A stretch of DNA of 58,116 bases from an uncultured Clostridia bacterium. Its GTDB lineage: Bacteria > Bacillota > Clostridia > Oscillospirales > Oscillospiraceae. Shown here piece after piece: positions 41,923 through 51,499 of the stretch. Both the position numbers and the translations under genes were made by a program. The notes beneath the pieces were generated by a model that saw only the letters and a list, made by a program, of their open reading frames with translations, did no database searches and was not told the origin of the DNA. Numbering within the stretch: position 1 is the stretch's first letter; every line of letters begins with the position of its first letter. The stretch lies in NCBI GenBank assembly GCA_945877515.1, contig CAMCSE010000005.1:1-58116 (forward strand), in the 5' to 3' direction.

Positions 41923-44217
41923 TCAGTCTTTGATGAGACCCTCTTCGCTGAACCGCTTGAAGAGGATATGGGCATTCATGGGATTCTGGTCAATGGTCAC
42001 GCCGGTGGCGTTGTAGATGGCGTTGCGGATCGCCGGTGCGCCGGAGCAGGCCGGCGGCTCGCCCAGCGCCTTGGTGCCGAACGCGGAAGTCGGCTCGGCA
42101 TTCTGTATAAACTGCGCCTCAAGGTGAGGGTGATCCATGATGGTGGACAACTTGTAGTCCAGCAGGTTATTGTTCAGCGGTTTGCCGGTCTTTTCGTCGA
42201 ACAGCAGCTGCTCACCCATGCCGTAACCGATGGCCATGGACATACCGCCGTGGACCTGTGCCTCCGCCAACGCAGGGTTAATCAGTTTGCCGCAGTCATG
42301 AACATTGATCATGTTCTTCAGCGTCACCTTGCACATGGGAATGTCCACCTCCACCTCGGCAAAGGTGCAGCCGAAGGAGTAGGCATTGTTCTGGATGGTG
42401 TAAGTACTCTCGGCGGTAATATGCTCGGAATGTACCGGGTTATACTGGGCCGTCATCGCCAGCTCGCTGAGGCTCATCAGTACTTTTCCGTCTGTCACAC
42501 GGACGATGTTGCCATCCACAATATCCATATTGTAAGGCGCCTGACGGGTCAGTTCCTGAGCGTAAGCCAGGATCTTTTCTTTCAGCAGCAGCCCTGTCTT
42601 GCGGATGGAGAAGCCCGCCACATAGGTCTGACGGCTGGCATAGGCGCCCAGACCGGTGGGCGTGATATCCGTATCCTGACAGGACACCACATGCACATCC
42701 TGATAACTCTTGAGCCCCAGCACATCGGCAGTCATCTGGGCATAAGCGGTATCGGCGCCCTGACCGATCTCCGTCTCGCCGCACTGCATGGTGACGGTAC
42801 CGTCCAGATTTAGCAGCATACGGTTGGAACTGGTTTCCAGGGAAATGGGATATACCGCCGTGTTGTACCAGAATGTGGCCACGCCGATACCGCGGCGGAT
42901 GGGGCCGGTATCCTTGGCATACTCTGCCACCTTGCGGTCATAGTCGATGTACTTGCGGCCTGCCTCCAAACACTCACGGAAGGAGTCGTAGTAGTTGACG
43001 TTGTGGCTGAAGCCGTCCTCATATCCCTGAGGCATAATATTCTGCATCCGGAAGGCCAGCGGATCCATCCCCACCGCCTTGGCGCACTCGTCCACATTGG
43101 CCTCGTCGGCAAAGGATGCCTGCGGCATACCGTAGCCGCGCATAGCGCCGGCGGCAGGACGGTTGGTGAACACGGTCCATGCATCGCATTCCATGTTGTC
43201 ACAGGGATAGTGCTGCGGGAAGGAGCCCATCGCCTTGGCCACAATGGAATGGCCGTGGGAGGCATAAGCCCCCTGATTGGAGAAGCACTCCACCTTGCGG
43301 GCGGCAAAGGTGCCGTCCTTCCGCAGCCATGAAATGATATGGAAGCGGATGGCATGGCGCACGCGGTTGGAGACGAAGGTCTCCTCGCGGGAGCAGTCGA
43401 TGCGAACGCAGCGTCCTCCCACCTGCGTGGTGCACCATGCGCACAGCGGCTCATACAGGGCGTCCTGCTTGTTGCCGAAGCCGCCGCCGATATAGGGCTT
43501 GATGATACGGATATCCGCCCAGGGACGGCCCAGCGCCTGTCCCACCACGCGGCGGATAATGTGGGGGATCTGGGTGGAGGCCACGATGACGATACGGCCG
43601 TTCTCCTCATAGGCGAAGCATCCGTGGTTCTCAATGTGACAGTGCTGCACCGTGGGGGTGTCGTACCAACCCTCTACTTTGATAAGACCCGGTTCCTGAA
43701 TGGCGGACTGATAGTCACCCTTGCGAATGTCGGTGTGCTTCAGGATGTTATGGGGAAATTTTTCATGGAGCTGCGGCGCGCCGTCCTCCATGGCCTTCTG
43801 CACGTCAAGTACAAATGGCAGCTCCTCATATTCCACCTTCAGCGCCCGGACGCCCTGCATGGCGGCCACCTCGTTTTCCGCGATGACCACTGCCACATCG
43901 TCGCCCCAATAGCGCACATGACGGTTCAGCAGATGCCGGTCAGCCACGTCCTGATGACCCGGGTCCATAGACCATGGATGTCCCGCCGTCGGGAACGTGA
44001 TATCCGGCACATCAAAGCAAGTCAGCACCTTTACCACGCCGTCGATCTGCTCCGCAGCGCTGGTGTCGATGGACTTGACGATGCCGTGGGCAATGTCCGC
44101 ATGCTTGATGCGGACATACAGCGCATCCTGCGGCATCAGGTCCTCATAGTATTTTGTCCGCCCGGTCGCCTTGTCATAGGCGTCCACACGAACTTGGCTT
44201 TTTCCGACTTCACCCAT
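41923..44217 (-). CDS. Xanthine dehydrogenase-type molybdenum-binding subunit
   Basis: This 764-aa catalytic subunit binds molybdopterin-cytosine dinucleotide. YIGGGFGNKQD (near residue 240) is the cofactor-binding glycine loop, PAAGAMRGYGMPQ (near 365) lines the site, ETEIGQGADTAYAQ (near 480) follows, and ALGEPPACSGAPAIRNAI (near 725) contains the catalytic Glu. It is the first gene of a three-subunit operon and diverges from mocA. The substrate may be a purine or another N-heterocycle; the class can depend on labile selenium, but that cannot be read from sequence. Confidence 0.93.
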   Translation of the reverse strand: MGEVGKSQVRVDAYDKATGRTKYYEDLMPQDALYVRIKHADIAHGIVKSIDTSAAEQIDGVVKVLTCFDVPDITFPTAGHPWSMDPGHQDVADRHLLNRHVRYWGDDVAVVIAENEVAAMQGVRALKVEYEELPFVLDVQKAMEDGAPQLHEKFPHNILKHTDIRKGDYQSAIQEPGLIKVEGWYDTPTVQHCHIENHGCFAYEENGRIVIVASTQIPHIIRRVVGQALGRPWADIRIIKPYIGGGFGNKQDALYEPLCAWCTTQVGGRCVRIDCSREETFVSNRVRHAIRFHIISWLRKDGTFAARKVECFSNQGAYASHGHSIVAKAMGSFPQHYPCDNMECDAWTVFTNRPAAGAMRGYGMPQASFADEANVDECAKAVGMDPLAFRMQNIMPQGYEDGFSHNVNYYDSFRECLEAGRKYIDYDRKVAEYAKDTGPIRRGIGVATFWYNTAVYPISLETSSNRMLLNLDGTVTMQCGETEIGQGADTAYAQMTADVLGLKSYQDVHVVSCQDTDITPTGLGAYASRQTYVAGFSIRKTGLLLKEKILAYAQELTRQAPYNMDIVDGNIVRVTDGKVLMSLSELAMTAQYNPVHSEHITAESTYTIQNNAYSFGCTFAEVEVDIPMCKVTLKNMINVHDCGKLINPALAEAQVHGGMSMAIGYGMGEQLLFDEKTGKPLNNNLLDYKLSTIMDHPHLEAQFIQNAEPTSAFGTKALGEPPACSGAPAIRNAIYNATGVTIDQNPMNAHILFKRFSEEGLIKD

Positions 44218-44380
44218 GTGTTCTTCCTCCTCAATGTCTGTCTTGCAGCCATACGCGATCTGAAAGAAACGCTGCTTGATCCTTGTTCGTTATAGCAATT
44301 TTTTTGTTAATCATAGCACAATTCAACTACAGTGGAAAGAGTTTTTCGTTATCCTATTGCAAAAATATCAAAACTTTTCA

Positions 44381-44410
44381 TTGACACTTTTTCACGAAAC
44401 TGGGTATACT
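44381..44410 (+). promoter_or_regulatory. Promoter of mocA
   Basis: TTGACA (44381-44386), 18 bp, TATACT (44405-44410), about 38 bp before the mocA start. Confidence 0.7.
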
Positions 44411-44448
44411 ACCAACAGATGAAAAGTATCGGGAAAGGAGTGGTTCCC

Positions 44449-45012
44449 ATGCGTATCGGCTGCATTGTCATGGCGGCCGGAATGGGCTCCCGGTTCGGCG
44501 GCAATAAGCTGGCGCTGGAGTGGAACGGCAAGAGCCTGATCCGTCATGCGCTGGAGGCTGTCCCTGTGGACAGGCTGACCGCCACCGTGGTGGTGACACA
44601 GTATCCGGAAATCATCGAACTTGCAAAGGAATTTTCCTTTACACCAGTTGCCAACAGCCATCCTGAATACGGCCAAAGCTACTCTATACGGCTGGGTATC
44701 AAGGCATTGAACCACTGTGACGCCCTGCTGTTTCAGGTGGCGGATCAGCCACTGCTGAAACGGGAGAGCGTGGCGGGACTGATAGACTATTACCTGCAGC
44801 ATCCCGATCATATTGTTGGGTTAGGGCATGGCGGCCAGAGGGGAAACCCCTGTATCTTCCCTGCCAGATTTTTTCCGGAGCTGCTGCAGATCGAAGGCGA
44901 CCGCGGCGGCAACGTGGTGATCCGTCAGCACGAATCCGACCTGCTGCTATGGGAAGTGCCGGCCGATGAGCTGCGGGATATCGACACCCGGGAATCCTTT
45001 TCTACGCTTTAA
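44449..45012 (+). CDS. mocA: Molybdenum cofactor cytidylyltransferase (MocA-like)
   Basis: This 187-aa nucleotidyltransferase should add CMP to molybdopterin to make MCD, the cofactor form used by xanthine dehydrogenase-type enzymes. IVMAAGMGSRFGGNKLALEWNG is the NTP-binding start, VADQPLL (near residue 100) contains the metal-binding Asp, and GQRGNPCIFP and GDRGGNVV complete the site. The ATG at 44449 has AAAGGAG upstream; longer readings lie in the promoter. It sits between two molybdenum hydroxylase genes and ends at a strong hairpin. MobA is less likely, given this context. Confidence 0.9.
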   Translation: MRIGCIVMAAGMGSRFGGNKLALEWNGKSLIRHALEAVPVDRLTATVVVTQYPEIIELAKEFSFTPVANSHPEYGQSYSIRLGIKALNHCDALLFQVADQPLLKRESVAGLIDYYLQHPDHIVGLGHGGQRGNPCIFPARFFPELLQIEGDRGGNVVIRQHESDLLLWEVPADELRDIDTRESFSTL

Positions 45013-45024
45013 CTCTCCTCTGTC

Positions 45025-45055
45025 ATGAGCTGCGGCGGTCTTCGCCGCAGCTCAT
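45025..45055 (+). terminator. Terminator of mocA
   Basis: A perfect 13-bp stem (45025-45037 with 45043-45055), 5-nt loop and T5 run on the plus strand. Confidence 0.88.
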
Positions 45056-45092
45056 TTTTGGTACATTACGCTCTGTTTTGGGGTACATAAAC

Positions 45093-47684
45093 CTACTTTT
45101 TGGATGCATAAGGCGTGTTCTTCAGCGGCAGAGAAAACTCCCGTTCTCCGGTCAGCCGGTAATAGGCGTCGGCAATGGCAGGGGCCGTGGGGATGGAGGT
45201 GATCTCGCCAATGCCGATGGCGCCGCCTGCCACATTCAATCCCGGCTTCTCTACCACAATGGCCTTGATCTCCGGCGGAATCTGGTTGGCACGGAACAGG
45301 CCCAGCGTACCGTATTTTGCGGTAGGCTTACAGTTCTCATCGATGGGATATTTCTCCGTCAGGGCGTAGCCCATGGACATGACCACGCCGCCCTCGATCT
45401 GTCCTTCAATGCTGAGGGGATTGACCGCCTTGCCTACATCATGGGCCGCCACCATCTTTTTAATGCGGCCGGTCTCCTTGTCCAGCACGCACATCTGGGT
45501 GGCGTAACCGTAGGCCACATGGCTGACAGGATTGGGAACATCCGCGCCCAGCGGGTCAGTCTTGGCCAGATATTCACCGTAAAACTCCTGCCCTTTCAAA
45601 TCCGACAGGGTCTTTCCGCTGTCCAGTTCTGCCTTCAGCTTCTCACAGGCACGTCGGGTGGCTTCACCTGTCACCAATGTCTGGCGGCTGCCGGAGGTAT
45701 CACCGGAATCCGGCGCGATCCACGTATTGCTCCGTTCATACACGATGTCATCTCGATGTAATCCGGTGTTGGTAACGACTACCTGCACCAGAACGGTCCC
45801 CAGGCCCTGGCCGATGCAGGAGGCGCCGGAGTAAATATGGACTTTTCCGTCCTGCTCCACGATCAGTTTGCAGCGGCCCCAGTCCGGCAGACCGACGCCT
45901 ACGCCGGCGTTCTTCATGGCGCAGGCGATACCCACGGGATCGCCCGCCGCCATCGCTTCATCATAAGCGGGTTTAATGGCCTCCAGCGTCTCAACGAGAC
46001 CGGTGGAATCGTCGACAATCTGCCCGTTGGGCAGCACCCCGCCGGGGCGAATGGCATTGCGGTAACGGATCTCCCAGGGTGAGATACCCACCAGATCCGC
46101 CATCTGATTGAGCAGCGTCTCCGTGCAGAAGCAGGTCTGGGTCACGCCGAAGCCGCGGAACGCACCGGCAGGAGGATTGTTGGTATAATAGGCACGTCCC
46201 TCGATCTCAAAATTATCATAGGCATAGGGGCCGGCGGCGTGGGTACAGGCGCGCTCCAGCACAGGACCACCCAGCGACGCAAACGCGCCGGTATCGGACA
46301 CCACGCTGGCCTTGACGCCCTGAATGATGCCGTTTTCATCACAGCCCATGGTGAACTCCATGTCAAAGCTGTGGCGCTTGGGATGTACCAGAATGGACTC
46401 CTGACGGCTCAGCTTGAACTTAACGGGCTTTTTCGTCAGATAGCACAGCAGCGCGGCGTGATGCTGGACAGACATGTCCTCTTTTCCGCCGAAGCCGCCG
46501 CCGACCAGCATATTCTGCACATGGCAGTGGTCGTAGTCCACGCCCAGCATACCGGCGCACTCATGAAGGGTGGTATGGGCGCTCTGGTCCGTGGTCAGCA
46601 GCTTCACACCGCCGTTTTCCATGGGAAGCGCCACGCAGCACTCCGGCTCTAAAAAAGCGTGCTCCGTCCACGGCGTGAAGAAATGCTCCGTCAGCACATA
46701 TTTTGCGTTTTTGATAGCCGTCTCCGCATCGCCGCGGGAGACATGCTTATAGGCTTGCACGTTATTCTCGTCGCCGTCGAACACCAGCGGCGCATCAGGC
46801 GCAGCGGCTTCCGTGGGATTATGAACGGCGGGCAGCACTTCATACTCCACCTTGACCAGCTTCTTCGCTTCCTCCACCGTGGCCTGATCCACGGCGCAGA
46901 TCAGCGCGATGCTGTCGCCCAGATAGTGGGTCAGCTCACCCACGCCCACCAGAGTGGGCTGGTCCTTCTTGATATGGCCCACGTTCACCTTACCGGGAAT
47001 ATCCTTGGCTGTAGCCACAGCCACCACACCGGGCAGCTTCTCCGCTTCGGAGGTGTCAATGGACAGAACGCGGGCGCGGGCATACTGGCTGCGTACCGCG
47101 CCGCCGTAGCACATGCCATCCACATATACGTCATCCGGATACTGGCCATAGCCCTGTACCTTTTCCGCCACGTCCAGACGATGGACACGGCTGCCCATCT
47201 GCCAGTCGTCAGCACCGGCCGCAGGAATCTTGCCCTCACGGAAAATCTTCGCTGCCAGCAGAATAGCGTCAATGATCTTTACATAACCGGTGCAGCGGCA
47301 GATGTTGTTGCGAATGGCAAACGCCGCTTCTTCACGGGTGGGATCCGGATTCACGTCCAGCAGCCCCTTGGCGGAGATCACCATGCCGGGGATACAGAAG
47401 CCGCACTGTACCGCGCCGGCCTCGCCAAAGGCGAAGGTATAGACCTCCTTCTCCCAATCCGACAGACCTTCCACCGTCACGATGGTCTTGCCATCCAGCT
47501 TGTCGGTCTGCGGAATACAGGCCTTTGTGGGCTTGCCGTCGATCAAAACATGGCAGGTACCGCAGGCGCCTTCGCTGCAGCCGTCCTTCACGGAGGTCAG
47601 ATGCAGCTCATCCCGCAGATAGCGGATCAGCTTTTGGTTTTTCTCCACTGTCACGGTGCTGCCGTTCACCTTAAAAGTCGCCAT
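45093..47684 (-). CDS. Selenium-dependent molybdenum hydroxylase, fused iron-sulfur/molybdenum form
   Basis: This 863-aa protein joins the iron-sulfur subunit (residues 1-155; GCSEGACGTCHVLIDGK, QCGFCIPGM, CRCTGY) to the molybdenum-binding subunit (about 165-855; GGGFGGKEDM near 400, PPAGAFRGFG near 510, GQGLGTVLVQ near 635, GIGEITSIPTAPA near 825). The order fits the TIGR03311 group (selenium-dependent xanthine dehydrogenase, type E. faecalis EF2570), a partner of SelD in the labile-selenium cofactor trait. No FAD domain is fused; electrons may leave through another carrier. Single gene with its own promoter; GGAAGGAG lies upstream. Likely substrate: purines (inference). Confidence 0.9.
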   Translation of the reverse strand: MATFKVNGSTVTVEKNQKLIRYLRDELHLTSVKDGCSEGACGTCHVLIDGKPTKACIPQTDKLDGKTIVTVEGLSDWEKEVYTFAFGEAGAVQCGFCIPGMVISAKGLLDVNPDPTREEAAFAIRNNICRCTGYVKIIDAILLAAKIFREGKIPAAGADDWQMGSRVHRLDVAEKVQGYGQYPDDVYVDGMCYGGAVRSQYARARVLSIDTSEAEKLPGVVAVATAKDIPGKVNVGHIKKDQPTLVGVGELTHYLGDSIALICAVDQATVEEAKKLVKVEYEVLPAVHNPTEAAAPDAPLVFDGDENNVQAYKHVSRGDAETAIKNAKYVLTEHFFTPWTEHAFLEPECCVALPMENGGVKLLTTDQSAHTTLHECAGMLGVDYDHCHVQNMLVGGGFGGKEDMSVQHHAALLCYLTKKPVKFKLSRQESILVHPKRHSFDMEFTMGCDENGIIQGVKASVVSDTGAFASLGGPVLERACTHAAGPYAYDNFEIEGRAYYTNNPPAGAFRGFGVTQTCFCTETLLNQMADLVGISPWEIRYRNAIRPGGVLPNGQIVDDSTGLVETLEAIKPAYDEAMAAGDPVGIACAMKNAGVGVGLPDWGRCKLIVEQDGKVHIYSGASCIGQGLGTVLVQVVVTNTGLHRDDIVYERSNTWIAPDSGDTSGSRQTLVTGEATRRACEKLKAELDSGKTLSDLKGQEFYGEYLAKTDPLGADVPNPVSHVAYGYATQMCVLDKETGRIKKMVAAHDVGKAVNPLSIEGQIEGGVVMSMGYALTEKYPIDENCKPTAKYGTLGLFRANQIPPEIKAIVVEKPGLNVAGGAIGIGEITSIPTAPAIADAYYRLTGEREFSLPLKNTPYASKK

Positions 47685-47757
47685 ACTGCGTGCTCCTTCC
47701 TTCCGCCGCAGGGCAGATATAAGATCATACTGTACTTTTGCCTAAATTTTTTTCTAA

Positions 47758-47786
47758 ATTATACAATATTTTTTAGTTTTCTGCAA
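47758..47786 (-). promoter_or_regulatory. Promoter of the 863-aa molybdenum hydroxylase gene
   Basis: On the minus strand, TTGCAG (47786-47781), 17 bp, TATAAT (47763-47758), with a leader of about 70 nt. Confidence 0.75.
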
Positions 47787-47810
47787 GTCACATATGCAAA
47801 AATGTTGATT

Positions 47811-48701
47811 CTATTTTACAAATAACGCCTCCGGATCACGATAGGGCAAATATTCCAAAAAACGCTTGGCCGCCGGAGACAGCGTATCTCCGACACGCAT
47901 CGCAAGGCCGATTTTCCGGTAGGCCGGCTGCGCCAGAGGACGTAATGTAATGTGATACGGGATGCGTTTCAGGATCAGCTGCGGCAGGATACTGACACCC
48001 AGACCGTGCTCCACCATGGACATCACGGCATAGTCGTCCAGCGTGGAAAAACGCACCTGCGGCACAACGCCGGAACGCTCAAACACCTGCATGATATCCC
48101 GATCCCGGTTTCCGGCCTTGTCCAATAGGATAAAAGGTTCCTCCCGCAGTGCTTCCACCGGTACCTGCTCCAGCTGTGTCAGCGGATGTTCCGGCGGAAG
48201 GACCACCATCAGCTCATCCTCTTCCAAGCAGACCGTCTCCAGGTCTGCCCGGGTAGGGAGATGCAGGAAGCCATAATCCGCCCTGCCCTGCAGGACCCAC
48301 TGTTCGATCTCAGGATAGTCGCCCATCAGCACTTCGAAGTCAATATTGGGAAAATCCTTTTGAAACCGGCAGATCATATTAGGCAGCCAGTGGGCGGCAA
48401 CGCTGGAAAATGCCGCAATGGCAATGGTACCCGACACCAATCCCCGCAGCTCCCCTGCTGTCTGACGGCATTGCTCGGCCTGTGCCACCAGCTCCCGCAT
48501 GGTGGGCAGTAGCCGCAGACATTCTCTGGTAGGCGTTACCCCCTCCCGTCCCCGCCGCAGCAGCGGGAATCCGATTTCGTTTTCAAGTGACGCCATCATG
48601 CGGCTGATGCCGGAGATGGTATAGCCCATGGCTTCCGCCGCTGAGGTGATAGAGCCTTTGTCGATGGCGCACAGCAGAGCCCTGCATTTTTCACTTTCCA
48701 T
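47811..48701 (-). CDS. LysR-family transcriptional regulator
   Basis: This 296-aa regulator has a winged HTH at residues 1-60 (ALLCAIDKGSITSAAEAMGY, then SGISRMMASLENEIG) and a periplasmic-binding-like effector domain (about 90-290). The HTH is a slightly diverged type, with TISGIS for the usual QPAVS. I chose ATG 48701 because GAGGAAAAGG lies just before; a TTG at 48731 overlaps a likely promoter. It diverges from the EamA transporter and lies upstream of the selenium hydroxylase gene, so either could be its target. Confidence 0.88.
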   Translation of the reverse strand: MESEKCRALLCAIDKGSITSAAEAMGYTISGISRMMASLENEIGFPLLRRGREGVTPTRECLRLLPTMRELVAQAEQCRQTAGELRGLVSGTIAIAAFSSVAAHWLPNMICRFQKDFPNIDFEVLMGDYPEIEQWVLQGRADYGFLHLPTRADLETVCLEEDELMVVLPPEHPLTQLEQVPVEALREEPFILLDKAGNRDRDIMQVFERSGVVPQVRFSTLDDYAVMSMVEHGLGVSILPQLILKRIPYHITLRPLAQPAYRKIGLAMRVGDTLSPAAKRFLEYLPYRDPEALFVK

Positions 48702-48802
48702 ATCCTTTTCCTCTATTTGAATATTTGTCAAATTAAACTTGAAATATTTTCTCTTTACTCAAAGATAAGACAGATGTAGAATCTTGTCAACCACCAATAA
48801 TT

Positions 48803-48846
48803 GGCACAGCGGCGCTATCTCACTTTTTCCTGTCCTTCGCTGTGCC
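48803..48846 (+). promoter_or_regulatory. Hairpin in the leader of the EamA transporter gene
   Basis: GGCACAGCG (48803-48811) pairs perfectly with CGCTGTGCC (48838-48846) across a 26-nt loop. There is no T run. It may be a translational or regulatory structure, or a DNA-level site; no known riboswitch is recognised. Confidence 0.35.
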
Positions 48847-48878
48847 GCTTTATTGTGCAGATACCGGGAGGTCTTTCC

Positions 48879-49766
48879 ATGCTTCAGAAACACCGTTTCC
48901 TTTACCGCTTTCTGCTTGCGCTCCTGCTTTTTGGATTTAATGGGATCATTGCAAGCCGCATATCGCTGGAAAGCGGACAGATCGTTTTGCTGCGCACACT
49001 GTTGGGCAGTCTGAGCCTTCTGCTGTTTTTCTTTCTGTCCGGACACCGTTTCTCTTTTTCCGGACGCGGTAAGGACGTCATACTGATTTGTCTCTCAGGT
49101 GCGGCAATGGGCGCCAGCTGGATGCTTCTTTATGCCGGATACCAGCGCATCGGCGTTTCTACCGCTTCCCTGCTGTACTATTGCTGCCCCGTGATCGTAA
49201 TGGCACTGTCACCGGTCATCTTTCATGAGAGGCTGACATGGGTAAAAGTCACCGGATTTCTCTGCGTATGCGCTGGTATCGTGCTGGTCAACGGTTGGGC
49301 TTCCGGCGGCATGGACCTTTTAGGGTTTTTCTATGGCATCATGAGTGCTGTTTGCTATGCGGTGATGCTGATTCTGAACAAGAAGGCGCAAGGCGTGGAC
49401 GGTATGGAAAATTCTCTGCTGCAAATGCTGTCCGCCGCAGCAACCGTGTTTTTGCTGCTGCTGTGCAGCGGCGGACTGGCCATGTCCATTTCCGGAAGTG
49501 ATTGGCCGTGGATCCTGCTGCTGGGGATCGTGAGCACTGGTTTTGGCTGCTGGTGTTATTTCTCCGCCATTCGTATGCTGCCGGTACAGACGGTCGCCGT
49601 GTGCGGCTATCTGGAACCGCTGTCTGCCGTTATCTTTTCCGCGCTGCTGCTGCATGAGCAGTTGACCGAAGCGCAGATCGTCGGCGCGGTGCTCATCATC
49701 GGCGGAGCGCTGTTCGCAGAGTGTTTCCATCCCCGTGCAGCTGTCGCAAAAAAAGAGGTTTCCTAA
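48879..49766 (+). CDS. EamA-family (drug/metabolite superfamily) transporter
   Basis: This 295-aa membrane protein has ten predicted helices in two EamA repeats (about residues 8-140 and 150-285), the usual DMT layout. GAAMGASWMLLYAGYQRI is the typical first-repeat signature and EPLSAVIFSALLLHEQL the end of the second. The ATG at 48879 has GGGAGG 7 nt upstream. It diverges from a LysR gene. Substrates of this family are amino acids, metabolites or nucleosides; not assignable here. Confidence 0.9.
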   Translation: MLQKHRFLYRFLLALLLFGFNGIIASRISLESGQIVLLRTLLGSLSLLLFFFLSGHRFSFSGRGKDVILICLSGAAMGASWMLLYAGYQRIGVSTASLLYYCCPVIVMALSPVIFHERLTWVKVTGFLCVCAGIVLVNGWASGGMDLLGFFYGIMSAVCYAVMLILNKKAQGVDGMENSLLQMLSAAATVFLLLLCSGGLAMSISGSDWPWILLLGIVSTGFGCWCYFSAIRMLPVQTVAVCGYLEPLSAVIFSALLLHEQLTEAQIVGAVLIIGGALFAECFHPRAAVAKKEVS

Positions 49767-49786
49767 CAAAACCCAACACATAGCAG

Positions 49787-49821
49787 GCAAAGCGCCGCAC
49801 GAATAACGTGCGGCGCTTTGC
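49787..49821. terminator. Terminator after the EamA transporter gene
   Basis: A perfect 15-bp stem (49787-49801 with 49807-49821) with loop AATAA; further outer pairing with a small bulge extends it. Between convergent genes, probably bidirectional. Confidence 0.85.
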
Positions 49822-49898
49822 TGTGTTCTTTGAGGAGAGAGCATAGTGATTGATAAAACACCGGTCATGGATAGGGCCATGACGATGTTGCCGGTTAT

Positions 49899-51479
49899 TT
49901 ATTCACCGCTGGCGCCGTAGTTAGAAAGGACGCGGGCGGAGGGGTCGTTGACGTCGCAGCCTTCCCATGCCTTGTTGGGCATCCAGAAGTCTACGATCAT
50001 TTCCGACTGACCCGGATAGTATTTTTCGAAAATTTCACGGTAGAGCAGAGATTCCTTGGTAAAGGGCTGCGCATGGGAAAACTGCTTGCGGCGAGCCTCA
50101 AACTGCGCATCGGAATAACACTCCTCGGCAAAGGCCTTCAGGTGATCCACCATGGAGTGCCCCACAGCATCGGAGAAAGCCGCTTTTTCTCGATAAAGGA
50201 TATCGTGAGGGAGATAATCCCCTTCAAAAGCATGGCGCAGCAAGTACTTTCCCTTGCCATAGATGTTCACTTTCTTGGCGGGGTCAACGGCGAGGACATA
50301 GCGGACAAAATCCAGATCGCCGAAGGGTACGCGGGCCTCCAGCGAGTTAACGGAGATACAGCGGTCAGCACGCAGCACATCGTACATATGCAGCTCCCGG
50401 ACCCGTTTTTCCGCCTCCTTCTGGAACTCCTCCGGTGAGGGAGCAAAGTCCGTATACTTGTATCCGAACAGCTCATCGGAGATCTCACCGGTCAGCAGCA
50501 CGCGGATATCGGTGTTTTCGTGGATCCATTTGCACATCAGGTACATGCCCATGCTGGCCCGGATGGTGGTAATGTCAAACGTACCCAGCATCTTGATCAC
50601 GAAATCAAGGGAGTCCAGCACCTGCTCACGGGTCATGATGACCTCGGTGTGGTCACTTCCGATATAGTCGGCCACGACGCGGGCGTATTTCAGGTCGATC
50701 GCATCCTCCCGCATACCGATGGCAAAAGTGCGGATGGGCGTTTTGCTCTCCCGTGCGGCAATGGCACAGACGAGAGAGGAGTCCAGACCGCCGGAAAGCA
50801 GGAAGCCGACCTTGGCGTCTGCCACAAGGCGCTTTTTCACGCCGGCTACCAGCTTTTCATGGATGTTGGCGCACACGGTCTCCAGATCGTCATAGCAAAC
50901 CTTGTCCACTTTGGTGATATCATCATAGCAGATGAACTTGCCGTCCTTATAATAATGTCCCGGAGGGAACGGCATGACTTTATCGCACATGCCTACGAGG
51001 TTTTTCGCCTCGCTGGCAAATACGATCACGCCTTTCTTGTCGTAGCCGTAATAGAGAGGCCGAATACCGATGGGGTCTCTGGCGGCGATAAACTGCTTGC
51101 TTTCGCCGTCAAACAGGATCAGCGCAAATTCCGCATCCAGCAGTTGGAACATCTCCGTGCCGTATTCCCGGTAGAGCGGCAGAAGGATCTCGCAGTCGGA
51201 GCCGCTTTGAAAGGTATAGCCTTTCGCCTGCAACTTTGCCTTACACGTTTCATAGCCGTATATTTCGCCGTTGCAGACCACATAACTGCCATCCAGTGCA
51301 AAAGGCTGCATCCCTTCCGGCGTAAGCCCCATAATGGAAAGCCGATGGAAACCCAGCAGACCGTGACCGGTATCGACGATACGGCTGTCATCCGGGCCGC
51401 GGGAAACGGTTTCCATGAAGCCGTCCGTAAAAGCGGCAATGTCAGTGCAGATGTCACAATAACCCATGATAGAACACAT
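49899..51479 (-). CDS. asnB: Asparagine synthase (glutamine-hydrolysing)
   Basis: This 526-aa enzyme makes asparagine from aspartate, ATP and glutamine. Cys2 (MCSIMGYCD) is the glutaminase nucleophile, exposed after Met removal; RLSIMG and NGEIYGYE follow. The synthetase half has the PP-loop LLSGGLDSSLVCAIA near residue 230 and LLTGEISDELFGYKYT near 325. The length fits the B-type enzyme (554 in E. coli). I chose ATG 51479 with GGAGGG about 8 nt upstream. A T-box leader precedes it on the same strand, so expression should respond to uncharged tRNA, probably tRNA-Asn. Confidence 0.95.
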   Translation of the reverse strand: MCSIMGYCDICTDIAAFTDGFMETVSRGPDDSRIVDTGHGLLGFHRLSIMGLTPEGMQPFALDGSYVVCNGEIYGYETCKAKLQAKGYTFQSGSDCEILLPLYREYGTEMFQLLDAEFALILFDGESKQFIAARDPIGIRPLYYGYDKKGVIVFASEAKNLVGMCDKVMPFPPGHYYKDGKFICYDDITKVDKVCYDDLETVCANIHEKLVAGVKKRLVADAKVGFLLSGGLDSSLVCAIAARESKTPIRTFAIGMREDAIDLKYARVVADYIGSDHTEVIMTREQVLDSLDFVIKMLGTFDITTIRASMGMYLMCKWIHENTDIRVLLTGEISDELFGYKYTDFAPSPEEFQKEAEKRVRELHMYDVLRADRCISVNSLEARVPFGDLDFVRYVLAVDPAKKVNIYGKGKYLLRHAFEGDYLPHDILYREKAAFSDAVGHSMVDHLKAFAEECYSDAQFEARRKQFSHAQPFTKESLLYREIFEKYYPGQSEMIVDFWMPNKAWEGCDVNDPSARVLSNYGASGE

Positions 51480-51499
51480 TTTATAACCCTCCGTAATGT

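Noticed and set aside
46659-47825. 388-aa frame antisense to the fused molybdenum hydroxylase
   Set aside because: Shadow of a strongly supported gene; composition biased to His/Gly/Gln, no domain.
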